Source of the DNA: Shewanella algidipiscicola
Lineage (GTDB): Bacteria > Pseudomonadota > Gammaproteobacteria > Enterobacterales > Shewanellaceae
Length of the DNA stretch: 64,000 nt
Reading direction: 5' to 3'
Assembly (NCBI RefSeq): GCF_003605125.1
Contig: NZ_QPQT01000001.1
Location: 310,001 to 374,000, forward strand
The notes beneath the pieces were generated by a model. It had not been told where the DNA came from. It worked only from the letters and a program-made list of their open reading frames with translations, and did not search any database. Shown piece by piece: positions 35,372 through 44,697 of this stretch. The stretch's first letter is position 1; each line of letters begins with the position of its first letter. Made by a program: the position numbers and the translations under genes.

Positions 35372-35428
35372 GTTAGCTTTTAACTCACAACTCGCACCAG
35401 ATGAAGTTGGATCGAAGAAACGAAATAA
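35372..35428 (-). repeat. Dispersed repeat, copy D
   Basis: The reverse complement matches copy B (31551-31607) at 49 of 57 positions; bases 35372-35399 are the identical inverted 28-bp block. Confidence 0.75.
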
Positions 35429-35707
35429 CGAAATAACCTAATGTAGGTGCGCCAGTGTAGGTGGCGCCTTCAAACACGCTTGAGCAATATAATGCGCCCC
35501 ATAGGTGCGGCCAATGCCGGTATCACCATCGAGTTCACTCCGGTTGTTAAAAACCGCAACATTTAAACTTTTACGCTACATCTTTCATGCAACTCACCAA
35601 CAAACCGAATCATTACCAAGCTAACCTATTGTATATAAAGCTATAAAATTTCTGGCATATTAAATGCTTATAACCGCTAATAAAATCACATAAATAGGTT
35701 TAACAAC

Positions 35708-36778
35708 ATGGAAGCACACAATAATAAGATCATCATCCTACCTATCCTACTTGCGGCATTATCATTATTAAGTGCTTGCAGCCCTGCCCCCGAGGAAAAA
35801 GAGGAGGTTAAATATGCCATTCCCGTTGAAACCACGACTGTCGTTCAAGGAGATGTGTCCTCCTTCTATAGCACGACTGGTACACTAGAAGCCCCGCTTG
35901 AAGCAAGGGTGGTGTCCCGTATTGCAGGGCTTATCGAAACCATTAAAGTGGAAGAAGGCGATCGCGTCACTAAAGGACAATTACTAGCGGTCATAGACGC
36001 TAAACGTCAACGCTATGATTTAGCCCGCTCTCAAGCCGAGGTTGAGATCATCGAGCAAGAACTCAACCGGCTCAACAAAATGACCGATAAAGCCTTTATC
36101 AGCGCCGATACGATGGCAAAACTTGAATATAACCTGCAAGCGGCCAGCGCAAAACGTGACCTAGCTGCATTGCAAGTAGAGGAGAGTCTGGTGCGTTCGC
36201 CTATCGACGGGGTCATCGCCACCCGCTTTGTTAAGCAAGGCAATATGGCTAAAGAGTTTGATGAGCTCTTCTACGTGGTCAACCAAGATGAATTATATGC
36301 CATAGTGCACCTGCCTGAAGTGCAGCTCGATCGCCTGCGTCTGGGGCAAGACGCACAACTGTTTGCCAGTCAGCAAGCCGATAACGGCATTGTCGCCCAA
36401 GTGCTGCGGATCAGCCCCATTGTCGATGCCCAAAGTGGCACCTTTAAGGTGACTCTGTCGGTGCCCAACCAACAGGCCCAATTAAAAGCCGGCATGTTTA
36501 CCCGGGTTGAACTCAGATACGACACGCACACCAATGTGATCACTGTGCCTTACAGCGCAGTGATCAATCAAGATAACCAGTATGCGCTTTATGTGATTGA
36601 AGGAGACAATGCCACTCGTCGCCAAGTCAGCCTCGGGTATCGTGAAGCCGACACAGTCGAAGTGATCTCGGGGATCAAACCAGGTGAGCAAATTGTGGTT
36701 CGAGGTCAGCAAAACCTGAAAGATCAATCGTTAGTTGATGTCATAAGTGCACTCGATGTTGCCCGTGCGCAGCAATAA
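35708..36778 (+). CDS. RND efflux periplasmic adaptor (membrane fusion lipoprotein)
   Basis: A 356-residue periplasmic adaptor linking RND pumps to an outer-membrane channel. It is a lipoprotein: lipobox LLSAC with Cys24 as the modified residue. The order is the classic MFP one: barrel-sandwich half motif (GTLEAPLEARVVSRIAGLIE, VEEGDRVTKGQLLAVID), coiled-coil hairpin (about 95-150, YDLARSQAEVEIIEQELNRL), second lipoyl half (VRSPIDGVIATRFVKQGNMA), then beta-barrel and membrane-proximal domains (GIKPGEQIVVRGQQNLKD). It is first of a three-gene operon with two permeases. No outer-membrane factor gene is present here, so a TolC-type channel encoded elsewhere is assumed. Confidence 0.94.
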   Translation: MEAHNNKIIILPILLAALSLLSACSPAPEEKEEVKYAIPVETTTVVQGDVSSFYSTTGTLEAPLEARVVSRIAGLIETIKVEEGDRVTKGQLLAVIDAKRQRYDLARSQAEVEIIEQELNRLNKMTDKAFISADTMAKLEYNLQAASAKRDLAALQVEESLVRSPIDGVIATRFVKQGNMAKEFDELFYVVNQDELYAIVHLPEVQLDRLRLGQDAQLFASQQADNGIVAQVLRISPIVDAQSGTFKVTLSVPNQQAQLKAGMFTRVELRYDTHTNVITVPYSAVINQDNQYALYVIEGDNATRRQVSLGYREADTVEVISGIKPGEQIVVRGQQNLKDQSLVDVISALDVARAQQ

Positions 36779-36792
36779 CAGGAGTTGAGCTT

Positions 36793-39700
36793 ATGTCAAT
36801 AATTACTACATCAGTCAAGCGTCCTGTCTCGGTATGGATGTTCATGTTGGCGGTTTTGCTATTTGGTATGGTGGGCTTTTCTCGCCTTGCGGTAAAACTG
36901 CTGCCAGACTTGAGTTACCCTACCATCACTATTCGCACGCAATATATCGGCGCTGCGCCCGTTGAAGTTGAGCAGTTAGTCTCTAAACCCATCGAAGAGG
37001 CCGCTGGCATTGTCAAAGGGCTGCGTAAAATCAGCTCAATTTCACGCTCTGGTATGTCAGATGTGGTGCTTGAGTTTGAATGGGGCACCGACATGGATAT
37101 GGCCAGTCTCGATGTGCGTGAAAAACTCGACACTATCGCATTGCCACTCGATGTGAATAAACCCCTATTACTACGCTTTAACCCTAACCTCGACCCTATT
37201 GTACGTCTAGCCTTATCGCAACCAGAGGCTACGCCCATTGAACTCAAACAACTGCGCACCTTTGCCGAAGAGGAGCTTAAACGCCAGCTTGAGGCATTAA
37301 GTGGCGTCGCGGCGGTTAGGCTATCAGGCGGCCTAGAGCAAGAGGTTCATATTCAATTAAACCAACAAAAGTTAAACCAACTTAATCTTAACGCCGACAC
37401 CATACGTGAGCGCATAGCCTCTGAAAACATTAACTTATCTGCTGGTAAGGTGGTACAAGGCGAGAAAGAATATCTGGTACGCACCCTAAATCAATTTGAC
37501 TCCTTGCAAGATCTCGGGCAGATCATCATCTACCGTGATAACAGCACATTGGTGCGACTGTCAGATATCGCCGACATTATCGACAGCCACAAAGAGCGCA
37601 GTGACATCACCCGCATCGGCTCGCAAGAATCTATCGAGCTGGCTATCTATAAAGAAGGTGATGCCAATACGGTCGCGGTAGCGCGCAACATCAAAGCTGA
37701 ACTGGAAAAGCTCAATAAGCTCAGCGAAAAAACTCAGCTGCAAGTCATTTACGATCAATCTGAATTTATCGAAAGCGCGGTCAGTGAAGTCACCATGGCT
37801 GCACTACTGGGCAGCCTATTGTCTATGTTAGTGATCTATCTGTTTTTACGCGATATTCTGCCCACATTGATAATCTCCATCTCTATTCCCTTCTCGGTTA
37901 TCGCCACCTTTAACATGATGTATTTTGCCGACATCAGCCTCAATATCATGTCGCTTGGTGGTATTGCCTTGGCGGTAGGCTTACTGGTTGATAACGCGAT
38001 TGTGGTACTAGAGAACATCGACCGTTGTAAAAAGCTTGGCATGAGTAAACTCGACGCGGCCGTCACTGGCACCAAAGAGGTCGCAGGCGCCATTTTTGCC
38101 TCGACCCTAACCACCTTGGCAGTATTTGTGCCCTTGGTTTTTGTCGACGGGGTCGCTGGGGCGCTGTTTTCAGATCAGGCATTAACTGTCACTTTTGCCC
38201 TGCTCGCCTCATTATTGGTGGCATTAACCACCATCCCTATGCTTGCTTCGCGTAAGGGCTTTAGCGCCCTGCCACAACTATTACCCCAGGCTAAAAAGCC
38301 GCTGCCAGACACTAAGATGGCGAAAGCAAAACATTACACTACCACTGTATTTTCGCTGCCATTTGTACTGCTATTTAGCTATTTACCCTCGCTAATATTG
38401 ACCTTAGGCTTAATGCTCACTCGGGTACTTGCGTGGTTAGTCGGCCTTATTATGCGCCCCATCAGTCAGTTATTTAATCGCGGTTATCAGTTATTAGAGC
38501 AGGCGTATCATGGTTTGCTCCCCTTTGCGCTCAAGCAGAGCAGGCTTACCGTCGTTATTGCCATGGTCATGACTGCGGGCACCATGAGTTTAGTGCCTCG
38601 TTTAGGCATGGAACTTATTCCGGTGATGGATCAAGGCGAATTCTACCTAGAGATCGAGTTACCCCCAGGGACACAGGTGAGCGAAACCGACAAGGTGCTG
38701 CAAACCCTCGCCTTGGCGATTAAAGACCGCAGTGATGTTAAGCACGCTTATAGTCAAGCCGGTAGCGGTGGCTTAATGACATCCGACACCTCTCGCGGCG
38801 GCGAAAACTGGGGCCGATTACAGGTGGTTTTAGCCGATCACCATGCCTTTATTGCAGTCAGTCAAGCGCTCAGAAGCGCCGCCATGCGCATTCCAGCGCT
38901 CAACGCTACTATCGAGCACCCTCAATTGTTTAGCTTTAAAACACCGCTGGAAATCGAAGTGATTGGCTACGATTTAGCCCAGTTAAAACACACGGCCGAT
39001 AACCTAGTTAATACCCTATCTGAGTCAGCGCGTTTTGCCGACCTCAACACCAGCCTACGCGATGGCCAACCCGAGCTGAGTATTCGCTTCGATCATGCAC
39101 GGCTTGCCGCCTTAGGGATGGATGCCCCAACGGTTGCTAACCGCATCGCCCAGCGCATTGGCGGCACTATCGCCAGCCAATACACAGTGCGAGATCGTAA
39201 AATTGATATCTTGGTGCGCAGCCATATTGAAGAGCGTAACCAGATAAGCGATATCGATTCGATGATAATCAACCCCAACAGCGCCCAGCCCATTCCACTG
39301 AGCGCTGTGGCAGAGGTGTCACTAAACTTAGGACCGTCAGCGATTAATCGCATCAGTCAGCAACGTGTAGCCATTGTTTCGGCAAACTTGGCTTTTGGTG
39401 ACTTAAGTGAGGCGGTAGCTGAAGCCAAGGTACTCATACGCCAGCAAACCATACCAAGCACCATACAGATCCGCTTTGGCGGCCAAAATGAAGAGATGGA
39501 ACACTCATTCATGTCACTGCAAATCGCCTTAGTGCTGGCCATATTTTTGGTCTACCTAGTGATGGCCAGTCAATTTGAATCCCTTATCCATCCGCTACTT
39601 ATCTTAATTGCCGTGCCCATGGCTGTCGGCGGCAGTATATTGGGCTTATACATTACACAAACCCACTTAAGCGTGGTGGTGTTTATTGGCCTAATCATGC

Positions 39701-40053
39701 TGGCCGGCATAGTAGTCAACAACGCCATCGTCTTGGTGGATAGAATTAATCAACTGCGCCAGCAAGGCATAGAAAAAGCGCAGGCGATAGAACAAGCGGC
39801 CAAATCCCGTTTGCGCCCTATTATCATGACCACCATGACCACCGCGCTGGGGCTTGCTCCGATGGCATTAGGGCTGGGTGATGGTAGTGAAGTGCGTGCG
39901 CCTATGGCGATAACCGTCATCTTTGGTTTGAGCCTTGCCACCCTATTAACCTTGGTGGTGATCCCAGCCCTTTACTCACTCTTTGACCGTAAGCAGTTTC
40001 AGCTAGAACCTGAGCCTGCATCAGCTGCGCCAGCCATGGGAGAGGCACAATGA
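36793..40053 (+). CDS. RND efflux permease, first of a pair
   Basis: A 1,086-residue inner-membrane proton-driven transporter of the HAE/AcrB superfamily: 12 transmembrane helices with two large periplasmic loops. The N-terminal helix starts SVKRPVSVWMFMLAVLLFGM. TM4 carries LAVGLLVDNAIVVLENIDR, with one Asp followed by Asn where AcrB has Asp-Asp. TM10-11 carries GIVVNNAIVLVDRINQL. Between the halves is an unusually hydrophobic stretch (about 495-560) and a C-terminal tail rich in Glu, Pro and Ala. GGAG precedes the ATG. It overlaps the next permease by 4 bases. Substrate unknown; paired permeases with one adaptor suggest an MdtBC-like heteromer. Confidence 0.93.
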   Translation: MSIITTSVKRPVSVWMFMLAVLLFGMVGFSRLAVKLLPDLSYPTITIRTQYIGAAPVEVEQLVSKPIEEAAGIVKGLRKISSISRSGMSDVVLEFEWGTDMDMASLDVREKLDTIALPLDVNKPLLLRFNPNLDPIVRLALSQPEATPIELKQLRTFAEEELKRQLEALSGVAAVRLSGGLEQEVHIQLNQQKLNQLNLNADTIRERIASENINLSAGKVVQGEKEYLVRTLNQFDSLQDLGQIIIYRDNSTLVRLSDIADIIDSHKERSDITRIGSQESIELAIYKEGDANTVAVARNIKAELEKLNKLSEKTQLQVIYDQSEFIESAVSEVTMAALLGSLLSMLVIYLFLRDILPTLIISISIPFSVIATFNMMYFADISLNIMSLGGIALAVGLLVDNAIVVLENIDRCKKLGMSKLDAAVTGTKEVAGAIFASTLTTLAVFVPLVFVDGVAGALFSDQALTVTFALLASLLVALTTIPMLASRKGFSALPQLLPQAKKPLPDTKMAKAKHYTTTVFSLPFVLLFSYLPSLILTLGLMLTRVLAWLVGLIMRPISQLFNRGYQLLEQAYHGLLPFALKQSRLTVVIAMVMTAGTMSLVPRLGMELIPVMDQGEFYLEIELPPGTQVSETDKVLQTLALAIKDRSDVKHAYSQAGSGGLMTSDTSRGGENWGRLQVVLADHHAFIAVSQALRSAAMRIPALNATIEHPQLFSFKTPLEIEVIGYDLAQLKHTADNLVNTLSESARFADLNTSLRDGQPELSIRFDHARLAALGMDAPTVANRIAQRIGGTIASQYTVRDRKIDILVRSHIEERNQISDIDSMIINPNSAQPIPLSAVAEVSLNLGPSAINRISQQRVAIVSANLAFGDLSEAVAEAKVLIRQQTIPSTIQIRFGGQNEEMEHSFMSLQIALVLAIFLVYLVMASQFESLIHPLLILIAVPMAVGGSILGLYITQTHLSVVVFIGLIMLAGIVVNNAIVLVDRINQLRQQGIEKAQAIEQAAKSRLRPIIMTTMTTALGLAPMALGLGDGSEVRAPMAITVIFGLSLATLLTLVVIPALYSLFDRKQFQLEPEPASAAPAMGEAQ

Positions 40054-43000
40054 ATATCACCCGCTTAGCGATTGCGCGTCCCGTGACCACCAGCATGTTT
40101 TTTGTCGCCATTTTACTGTTTGGCCTTGCCTCCAGCCGACTGTTACCGCTAGAGATGTTTCCCGGTATCGATATTCCTCAGGTATTGATAGAGGTGCCTT
40201 ATAAGGGCTCAACTCCCTCCGAAGTAGAGCGCGAAATCACCAATATTTTAGAGCAATCATTGGCGACCATGGGCGGGATTGAGGAGTTAAGATCGCGCTC
40301 ATCACAAAATGGCGCCGAAATTGAACTGCGGATGAAATGGGGCGAGAACGTCGCCACGAAAAGCCTAGAAGCCCGAGAAAAGGTCGATGCCGTGCGCCAC
40401 CTGTTGCCCCAAGATGTTGAGCGGGTGTTTATCAGGCAGTTTTCCACCGCCGATATGCCACTGCTGACGGTGCGGATCTCAAGCGACCGTGCATTATCTG
40501 GCGCCTTTGACCTGCTCGATAAGCAGTTAAAAAGGCCCTTGGAGCGGGTCGAGGGGGTATCGCAAGTGACCCTGTATGGCGTGGAGCAAAAACAGATAGA
40601 GATAAGGCTCGATGCCGATAAGCTCACAGCCAGCAACCTATCCCTTGACACATTACAAGCGCGGCTGCGCCAAGCGAACTTTATTGTCAGCGCTGGCACA
40701 ATACGCGCCAATGATAAGGTGTATCAGGTTTCGCCTAAAGGCGAGTTTCGTGGCTTAGATGAGATCCAGGCCTTAGTCTTAGCGCCGGGCATCACCTTAG
40801 GCGATATTGCCAGCGTGCGTTACGCCCTGCCCGAACGGCTCGATGGCCGCCATCTGGACCAAAATTATGCCGTAGGATTAGATGTGTTTAAGGAGTCGGG
40901 AGCCAACTTAGTCGATGTCTCTGAGCGCGTACTCAAGGTAATTGACGCGGCCAAACAAGATCCCCAATTTCAAGGGATCAAGCTGTTTATCATGGAAGAT
41001 CAAGCTTATGGGGTAAAGTCGTCATTGTCAGATCTGCTGCTGGCCGGCTTAATGGGCGCCCTGCTCTCCTTTGCTGTGCTGTACCTGTTTCTGCGGGATC
41101 TCAAAATGACCTTGGTGGTGGTCTCCTCGGTGCCTATCTCACTGTGTATGACGTTAGCCGGCATGTACTTTTTAGGTTACAGCTTAAATATTTTATCCAT
41201 GATGGGCTTACTGCTGGCCGTCGGCATGCTGATTGATAATGCCGTGGTCGTGACAGAAAGCGTATTACAGGAAAAACAACACGCCAATAACACCAGTGCA
41301 GAACAAGCGGTACAAAATGGCGTGAACAAGGTGGCTTTAGCGGTGCTGGCTGGCACGCTCACCACCGCCATTGTATTTTTACCCAATATTTTTGGGGTCA
41401 AAGTGCAGTTGACCATCTTCCTTGAACATGTGGCCGTGGCCATTTGTATCTCATTGGCCGCATCACTGCTGGTCGCGAAAACCTTAATCCCCTTGATGCT
41501 TAGTAAACTGCACTTCAAGGTAAATAGCACGCCAACATCCAGCACATTACAAGCCTATTATGAGCAAAGCCTTGACTGGATCTTACGCCGGCCAAAACGT
41601 GCTGGCGTCTTTGCGCTGCTTATATTGGCTTCCACCACACTGCCCCTGAGCCAAGTGAAACAAGATCAATCTGACGGTGAAGGCAATAATCGCCTTTATA
41701 TTAATTATCAAGTCGATGGGCGTCATAGTTTAGCCGTCACCGAAGCGATGATAAACCGTATGGAGGACTATCTCTACGCCAACAAAGAGGCGTTTTATAT
41801 CGATTCAGTTTACAGCTACTACGCGGCCGATCGCGGTCAATCCACGTTATTACTGCAAGAAGATATGGATATCGATATCAAGGCACTTAAACGCCAAATT
41901 CGTGATGGCTTTCCTAAGTTCTCGATCGCTACGCCGCAATTTGGCTGGGGCGATGAAAATAGCGGCATACGTGTCACCTTAACAGGCCGCTCAACATCAG
42001 ATTTAATCAAGATCAGCGAACAAGTGGTCCCCTTATTAAGCAACATCAAAGGGCTAACGGATGTCCATTCTGAGCTTAATGGCACTCAGCAAGAGGTTGT
42101 GATCCAGCTTAACCGTACTTTAGCGGCGAGGCTCGGGCTAAGCTTGACTGAGCTGGCGCAAAACGTATCTCTCGCACTGCGCGGCGTGCCTCTGCGCTCA
42201 TTTCGACACGATCCCAACGGTGAGCTGCGTATCGAACTTGCCTATGAAAAGCAGTGGCAAACCTCACTTGAAAAACTCAAGCAATTGCCCATAGTACGTA
42301 TCGACAATCGCGTTTATCCGCTGCAAAGCCTTGCCGACATCAGCATTAAGCCGCGCTTCGATACAATCCGCCATTACGGGCGACTCACGGCATTATCAAT
42401 TGGCGCTAATCTTGACGACATCACCACTGAAGAGGCGCAGCAAGCCATCTTAGATGTGATGCAGGCGGTGTCATTCCCTCCTGGATACGGTTACTCACTG
42501 CGCGGCGGATTTGAGCGCCAAGATGAAGACCAAGCAATTATGGCCACCAACATGATATTGGCGGTGGCGATGATCTACATAGTCATGGCGGCGCTGTTTG
42601 AGTCCTTGCTGCTGCCCACAGCCATTATCACCTCGATCTTGTTTTCCATCACTGGCGTGTTTTGGGCACTGCTAATAACCGATACGCCTATGGATATTAT
42701 GTCTATGATTGGCATATTGATTTTAATGGGGATCGTGGTCAATAACGGCATCGTTTTGGTGGATCAAATTAATCAGCAAACACCGCAATTATCACAGCTG
42801 CCTGACACCATACACAAGGTGTGTATTACCCGTCTTCGTCCTGTGTTGATGACGGTGGCAACGACTGTACTCGGTTTAATCCCCTTGGCGATGGGTGACA
42901 CCCAACTCGGTGGCGGTGGCCCTGCTTACGCGCCGATGGCCATTGCCATCATAGGCGGCTTAAGTTTTTCCACCATCACTAGCCTCTATCTGGTGCCGCT

Positions 43001-43115
43001 GTGTTATCAAGCGCTATATCGCCTGCGCCACCAAGCCGGCATCAAACTCATTACGGCACAGCAGCGCGCACAGCGTTTGACTCCTTGGTGTAAAACGGAT
43101 GCAGATCTTAAATGA
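40050..43115 (+). CDS. RND efflux permease, second of a pair
   Basis: A 1,021-residue RND permease, about 12 transmembrane helices. N-terminal ITRLAIARPVTTSMFFVAIL, TM4 LAVGMLIDNAVVVTESVLQ (a single Asp followed by Asn, as in its partner), TM10-11 MGIVVNNGIVLVDQINQQ, and the second-half signature TRLRPVLMTVATTVLGLIPL. Its start codon overlaps the stop of the first permease by 4 bases, so coupled translation and a fixed subunit ratio are likely. The two are homologous but clearly diverged, which argues for an ancient pair rather than a recent duplication. Confidence 0.93.
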   Translation: MNITRLAIARPVTTSMFFVAILLFGLASSRLLPLEMFPGIDIPQVLIEVPYKGSTPSEVEREITNILEQSLATMGGIEELRSRSSQNGAEIELRMKWGENVATKSLEAREKVDAVRHLLPQDVERVFIRQFSTADMPLLTVRISSDRALSGAFDLLDKQLKRPLERVEGVSQVTLYGVEQKQIEIRLDADKLTASNLSLDTLQARLRQANFIVSAGTIRANDKVYQVSPKGEFRGLDEIQALVLAPGITLGDIASVRYALPERLDGRHLDQNYAVGLDVFKESGANLVDVSERVLKVIDAAKQDPQFQGIKLFIMEDQAYGVKSSLSDLLLAGLMGALLSFAVLYLFLRDLKMTLVVVSSVPISLCMTLAGMYFLGYSLNILSMMGLLLAVGMLIDNAVVVTESVLQEKQHANNTSAEQAVQNGVNKVALAVLAGTLTTAIVFLPNIFGVKVQLTIFLEHVAVAICISLAASLLVAKTLIPLMLSKLHFKVNSTPTSSTLQAYYEQSLDWILRRPKRAGVFALLILASTTLPLSQVKQDQSDGEGNNRLYINYQVDGRHSLAVTEAMINRMEDYLYANKEAFYIDSVYSYYAADRGQSTLLLQEDMDIDIKALKRQIRDGFPKFSIATPQFGWGDENSGIRVTLTGRSTSDLIKISEQVVPLLSNIKGLTDVHSELNGTQQEVVIQLNRTLAARLGLSLTELAQNVSLALRGVPLRSFRHDPNGELRIELAYEKQWQTSLEKLKQLPIVRIDNRVYPLQSLADISIKPRFDTIRHYGRLTALSIGANLDDITTEEAQQAILDVMQAVSFPPGYGYSLRGGFERQDEDQAIMATNMILAVAMIYIVMAALFESLLLPTAIITSILFSITGVFWALLITDTPMDIMSMIGILILMGIVVNNGIVLVDQINQQTPQLSQLPDTIHKVCITRLRPVLMTVATTVLGLIPLAMGDTQLGGGGPAYAPMAIAIIGGLSFSTITSLYLVPLCYQALYRLRHQAGIKLITAQQRAQRLTPWCKTDADLK

Positions 43116-43290
43116 TTTATATCCCCTGAATCACCTTAATTAACCAAGCTAACATGCCGCCGTCTCCATTTTATGTGATCTGTTATAGAATGCTGACGGT
43201 CGGGAAGTGACTTGCACTATGGAGAAGGTTTCCTAGACTTAATGATATCTATCACTCTGCACCATCACCAAATTCCATATAGGAATTATT

Positions 43291-44658
43291 GTGACTCATA
43301 TAAGCAAAAATATCACCGAAGGCAATCGTACACTTTTGGTGTTAAACCTTACGAATAAAGACCACTTTTGTGACAAGCCCTTGAGCGATAATCAATGGCA
43401 TATCATGCATGCCAACTCGCTTGAGTGCGCCTTTAAATTACTTCAAGAACACGCCTGTTATGTCGCAATAGCGCTCATTTCGACAGCCTCTGTCATTAAA
43501 GTGACCCATGCTATTGAACGACTTCAAAGCCAGTTTGAGCAACTATTATGGGTAGCCCTGTGTACCGATGATAAATGCATCACCAACCGACTCACATTTT
43601 GTTTAACTGATTTCTTCATTGATTATCACCATTTTCCCATCGACTGGGAAAAGTTGCAGCACACATTAGGTCATGCCTACGGGGTTGCGATAATGAACAC
43701 GCGCCATCAGCACTGCACTGCGGATAAGTCATTGAACTTGCTGCTTGGCGATTCAGCCGCCATCTGCAACTTAAAAGCACAAATAACCAAAATTGCCGCT
43801 GCGGACGAACCCATACTGTTGAGTGGTGAAACTGGCACGGGTAAAGGCTTGTGTGCCAATTTAATTCACAACCTCTCTCGACGTCACCTTGGCCCTTTCG
43901 TCGTTGTTAACTGTGGTGCCCTACCCGCAAGCTTGATCCACTCCGAACTATTCGGTCATGAAAAGGGGGCGTTTACTGGTGCCGATAAGCAATATATTGG
44001 CCGCATTGAACGAGCCAATAGCGGCACTCTCTTCTTAGATGAAATCGGCGACTTATCGTTAGATTTACAAATTAATTTATTACACTTCCTAGAAGATCAT
44101 TATATTGAGCGCCTCGGGGGTAACAAGAAAATTGACATTGATTGCCGCATCATTTTTGCCAGTCATATTAATTTAGAAACCGCCGTCGATGAAGGGCGTT
44201 TCAGAGAGGATTTATATTATAGAATCAATATTCTTCATATTGAGATCCCCAGCCTCAGAGATCATTGCGAAGATATTAATCTATTGTCTAATGCCTATTT
44301 ACAAAAATTCTCACCACCGAGAACCCATTACTGCCTCACCAATAAAGCACGCCAAGTGATGGAGCAATATGAATGGCCTGGTAATGTGCGCGAATTAAAA
44401 AATCGTATCCATCGCGCGGTGATCATGGCCAGTAGTGAACACCTAAGCGAAATCGATCTGGGCCTAACATCGAGTAAATGCCCAACAACCAATCAAGATG
44501 TTATCGATCTAGCTCAGCATCGTACCGATATCGATACCGAGTTATTGCTCGATGCCATTAAACGCAACAATCACAATATTTCAGCGGCAGCGCGAGAACT
44601 CAATATTTCCCGCACAACTTTTTATCGGCTCATCAAAAAGTGCAAGATAAAACTCTGA
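43291..44658 (+). CDS. VpsR-like sigma-54-family transcriptional regulator
   Basis: A 455-residue bacterial enhancer-binding protein. Residues 1-140 are a response-regulator-like N-terminal domain; the strand that should end in the phospho-acceptor Asp reads VAIALISTA, with no Asp. The AAA+ domain has Walker A GETGTGKG (Gly179-Lys185), the sigma-54 contact loop GAFTGA (226-231) and Walker B LFLDEIGDL. A Fis-type helix-turn-helix (ISAAARELNISRTTFYRLIK) ends the protein. This layout resembles Vibrio VpsR, which controls exopolysaccharide and biofilm genes and responds to c-di-GMP. The start is GTG with AGGA 6 bases upstream. It precedes the DsbA-like gene by 39 bases and may regulate the secreted-protein genes that follow. 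Confidence 0.85.
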   Translation: MTHISKNITEGNRTLLVLNLTNKDHFCDKPLSDNQWHIMHANSLECAFKLLQEHACYVAIALISTASVIKVTHAIERLQSQFEQLLWVALCTDDKCITNRLTFCLTDFFIDYHHFPIDWEKLQHTLGHAYGVAIMNTRHQHCTADKSLNLLLGDSAAICNLKAQITKIAAADEPILLSGETGTGKGLCANLIHNLSRRHLGPFVVVNCGALPASLIHSELFGHEKGAFTGADKQYIGRIERANSGTLFLDEIGDLSLDLQINLLHFLEDHYIERLGGNKKIDIDCRIIFASHINLETAVDEGRFREDLYYRINILHIEIPSLRDHCEDINLLSNAYLQKFSPPRTHYCLTNKARQVMEQYEWPGNVRELKNRIHRAVIMASSEHLSEIDLGLTSSKCPTTNQDVIDLAQHRTDIDTELLLDAIKRNNHNISAAARELNISRTTFYRLIKKCKIKL

Positions 44659-44697
44659 CGCTCAACTACAACATCCGTCAGACTGAGGAGTCTTACT

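Larger units (their letters stand above)
31551..35428. mobile_element. Candidate accessory segment bounded by inverted repeats
   Basis: The two ends are inverted copies of one 57-bp sequence whose inner 28 bp are identical. The interior holds a HEPN/zinc-ribbon gene, a RAYT transposase gene and an OsmC gene with cassette-like ends, all foreign in character to the TCA and efflux genes outside. Because at least two further copies of the repeat lie at 31201-31250 and 34969-35023, the pair may instead be two independent insertions of a dispersed repeat. I see no target-site duplication. Confidence 0.3.
34681..35707. other. Repeat-rich non-coding flank, right side of accessory segment
   Basis: About 1,030 bases without a believable gene, a mosaic of short repeats. 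They include two inverted-orientation copies of the dispersed repeat (34969-35023 and 35372-35428); GTGTAAGCGCG at 35016-35026 repeated inverted at about 35219-35229; GAGCCCAC (35112-35119) paired with GTGGGCTC (35182-35189); CCTCC/GGAGG near 35081-35095; GAAGGTTCGACCTTC near 35262-35276; and a TGTAGGTG direct repeat near 35442-35462. The last 200 bases, up to the RND adaptor gene, probably hold its promoter. Confidence 0.6.

Noticed and set aside
35125..35376. 83-residue open frame in the right repeat flank
   Set aside because: It is made of short inverted repeats (GAGCCCAC/GTGGGCTC and others), has no start signal, and its sequence is not like a folded protein.
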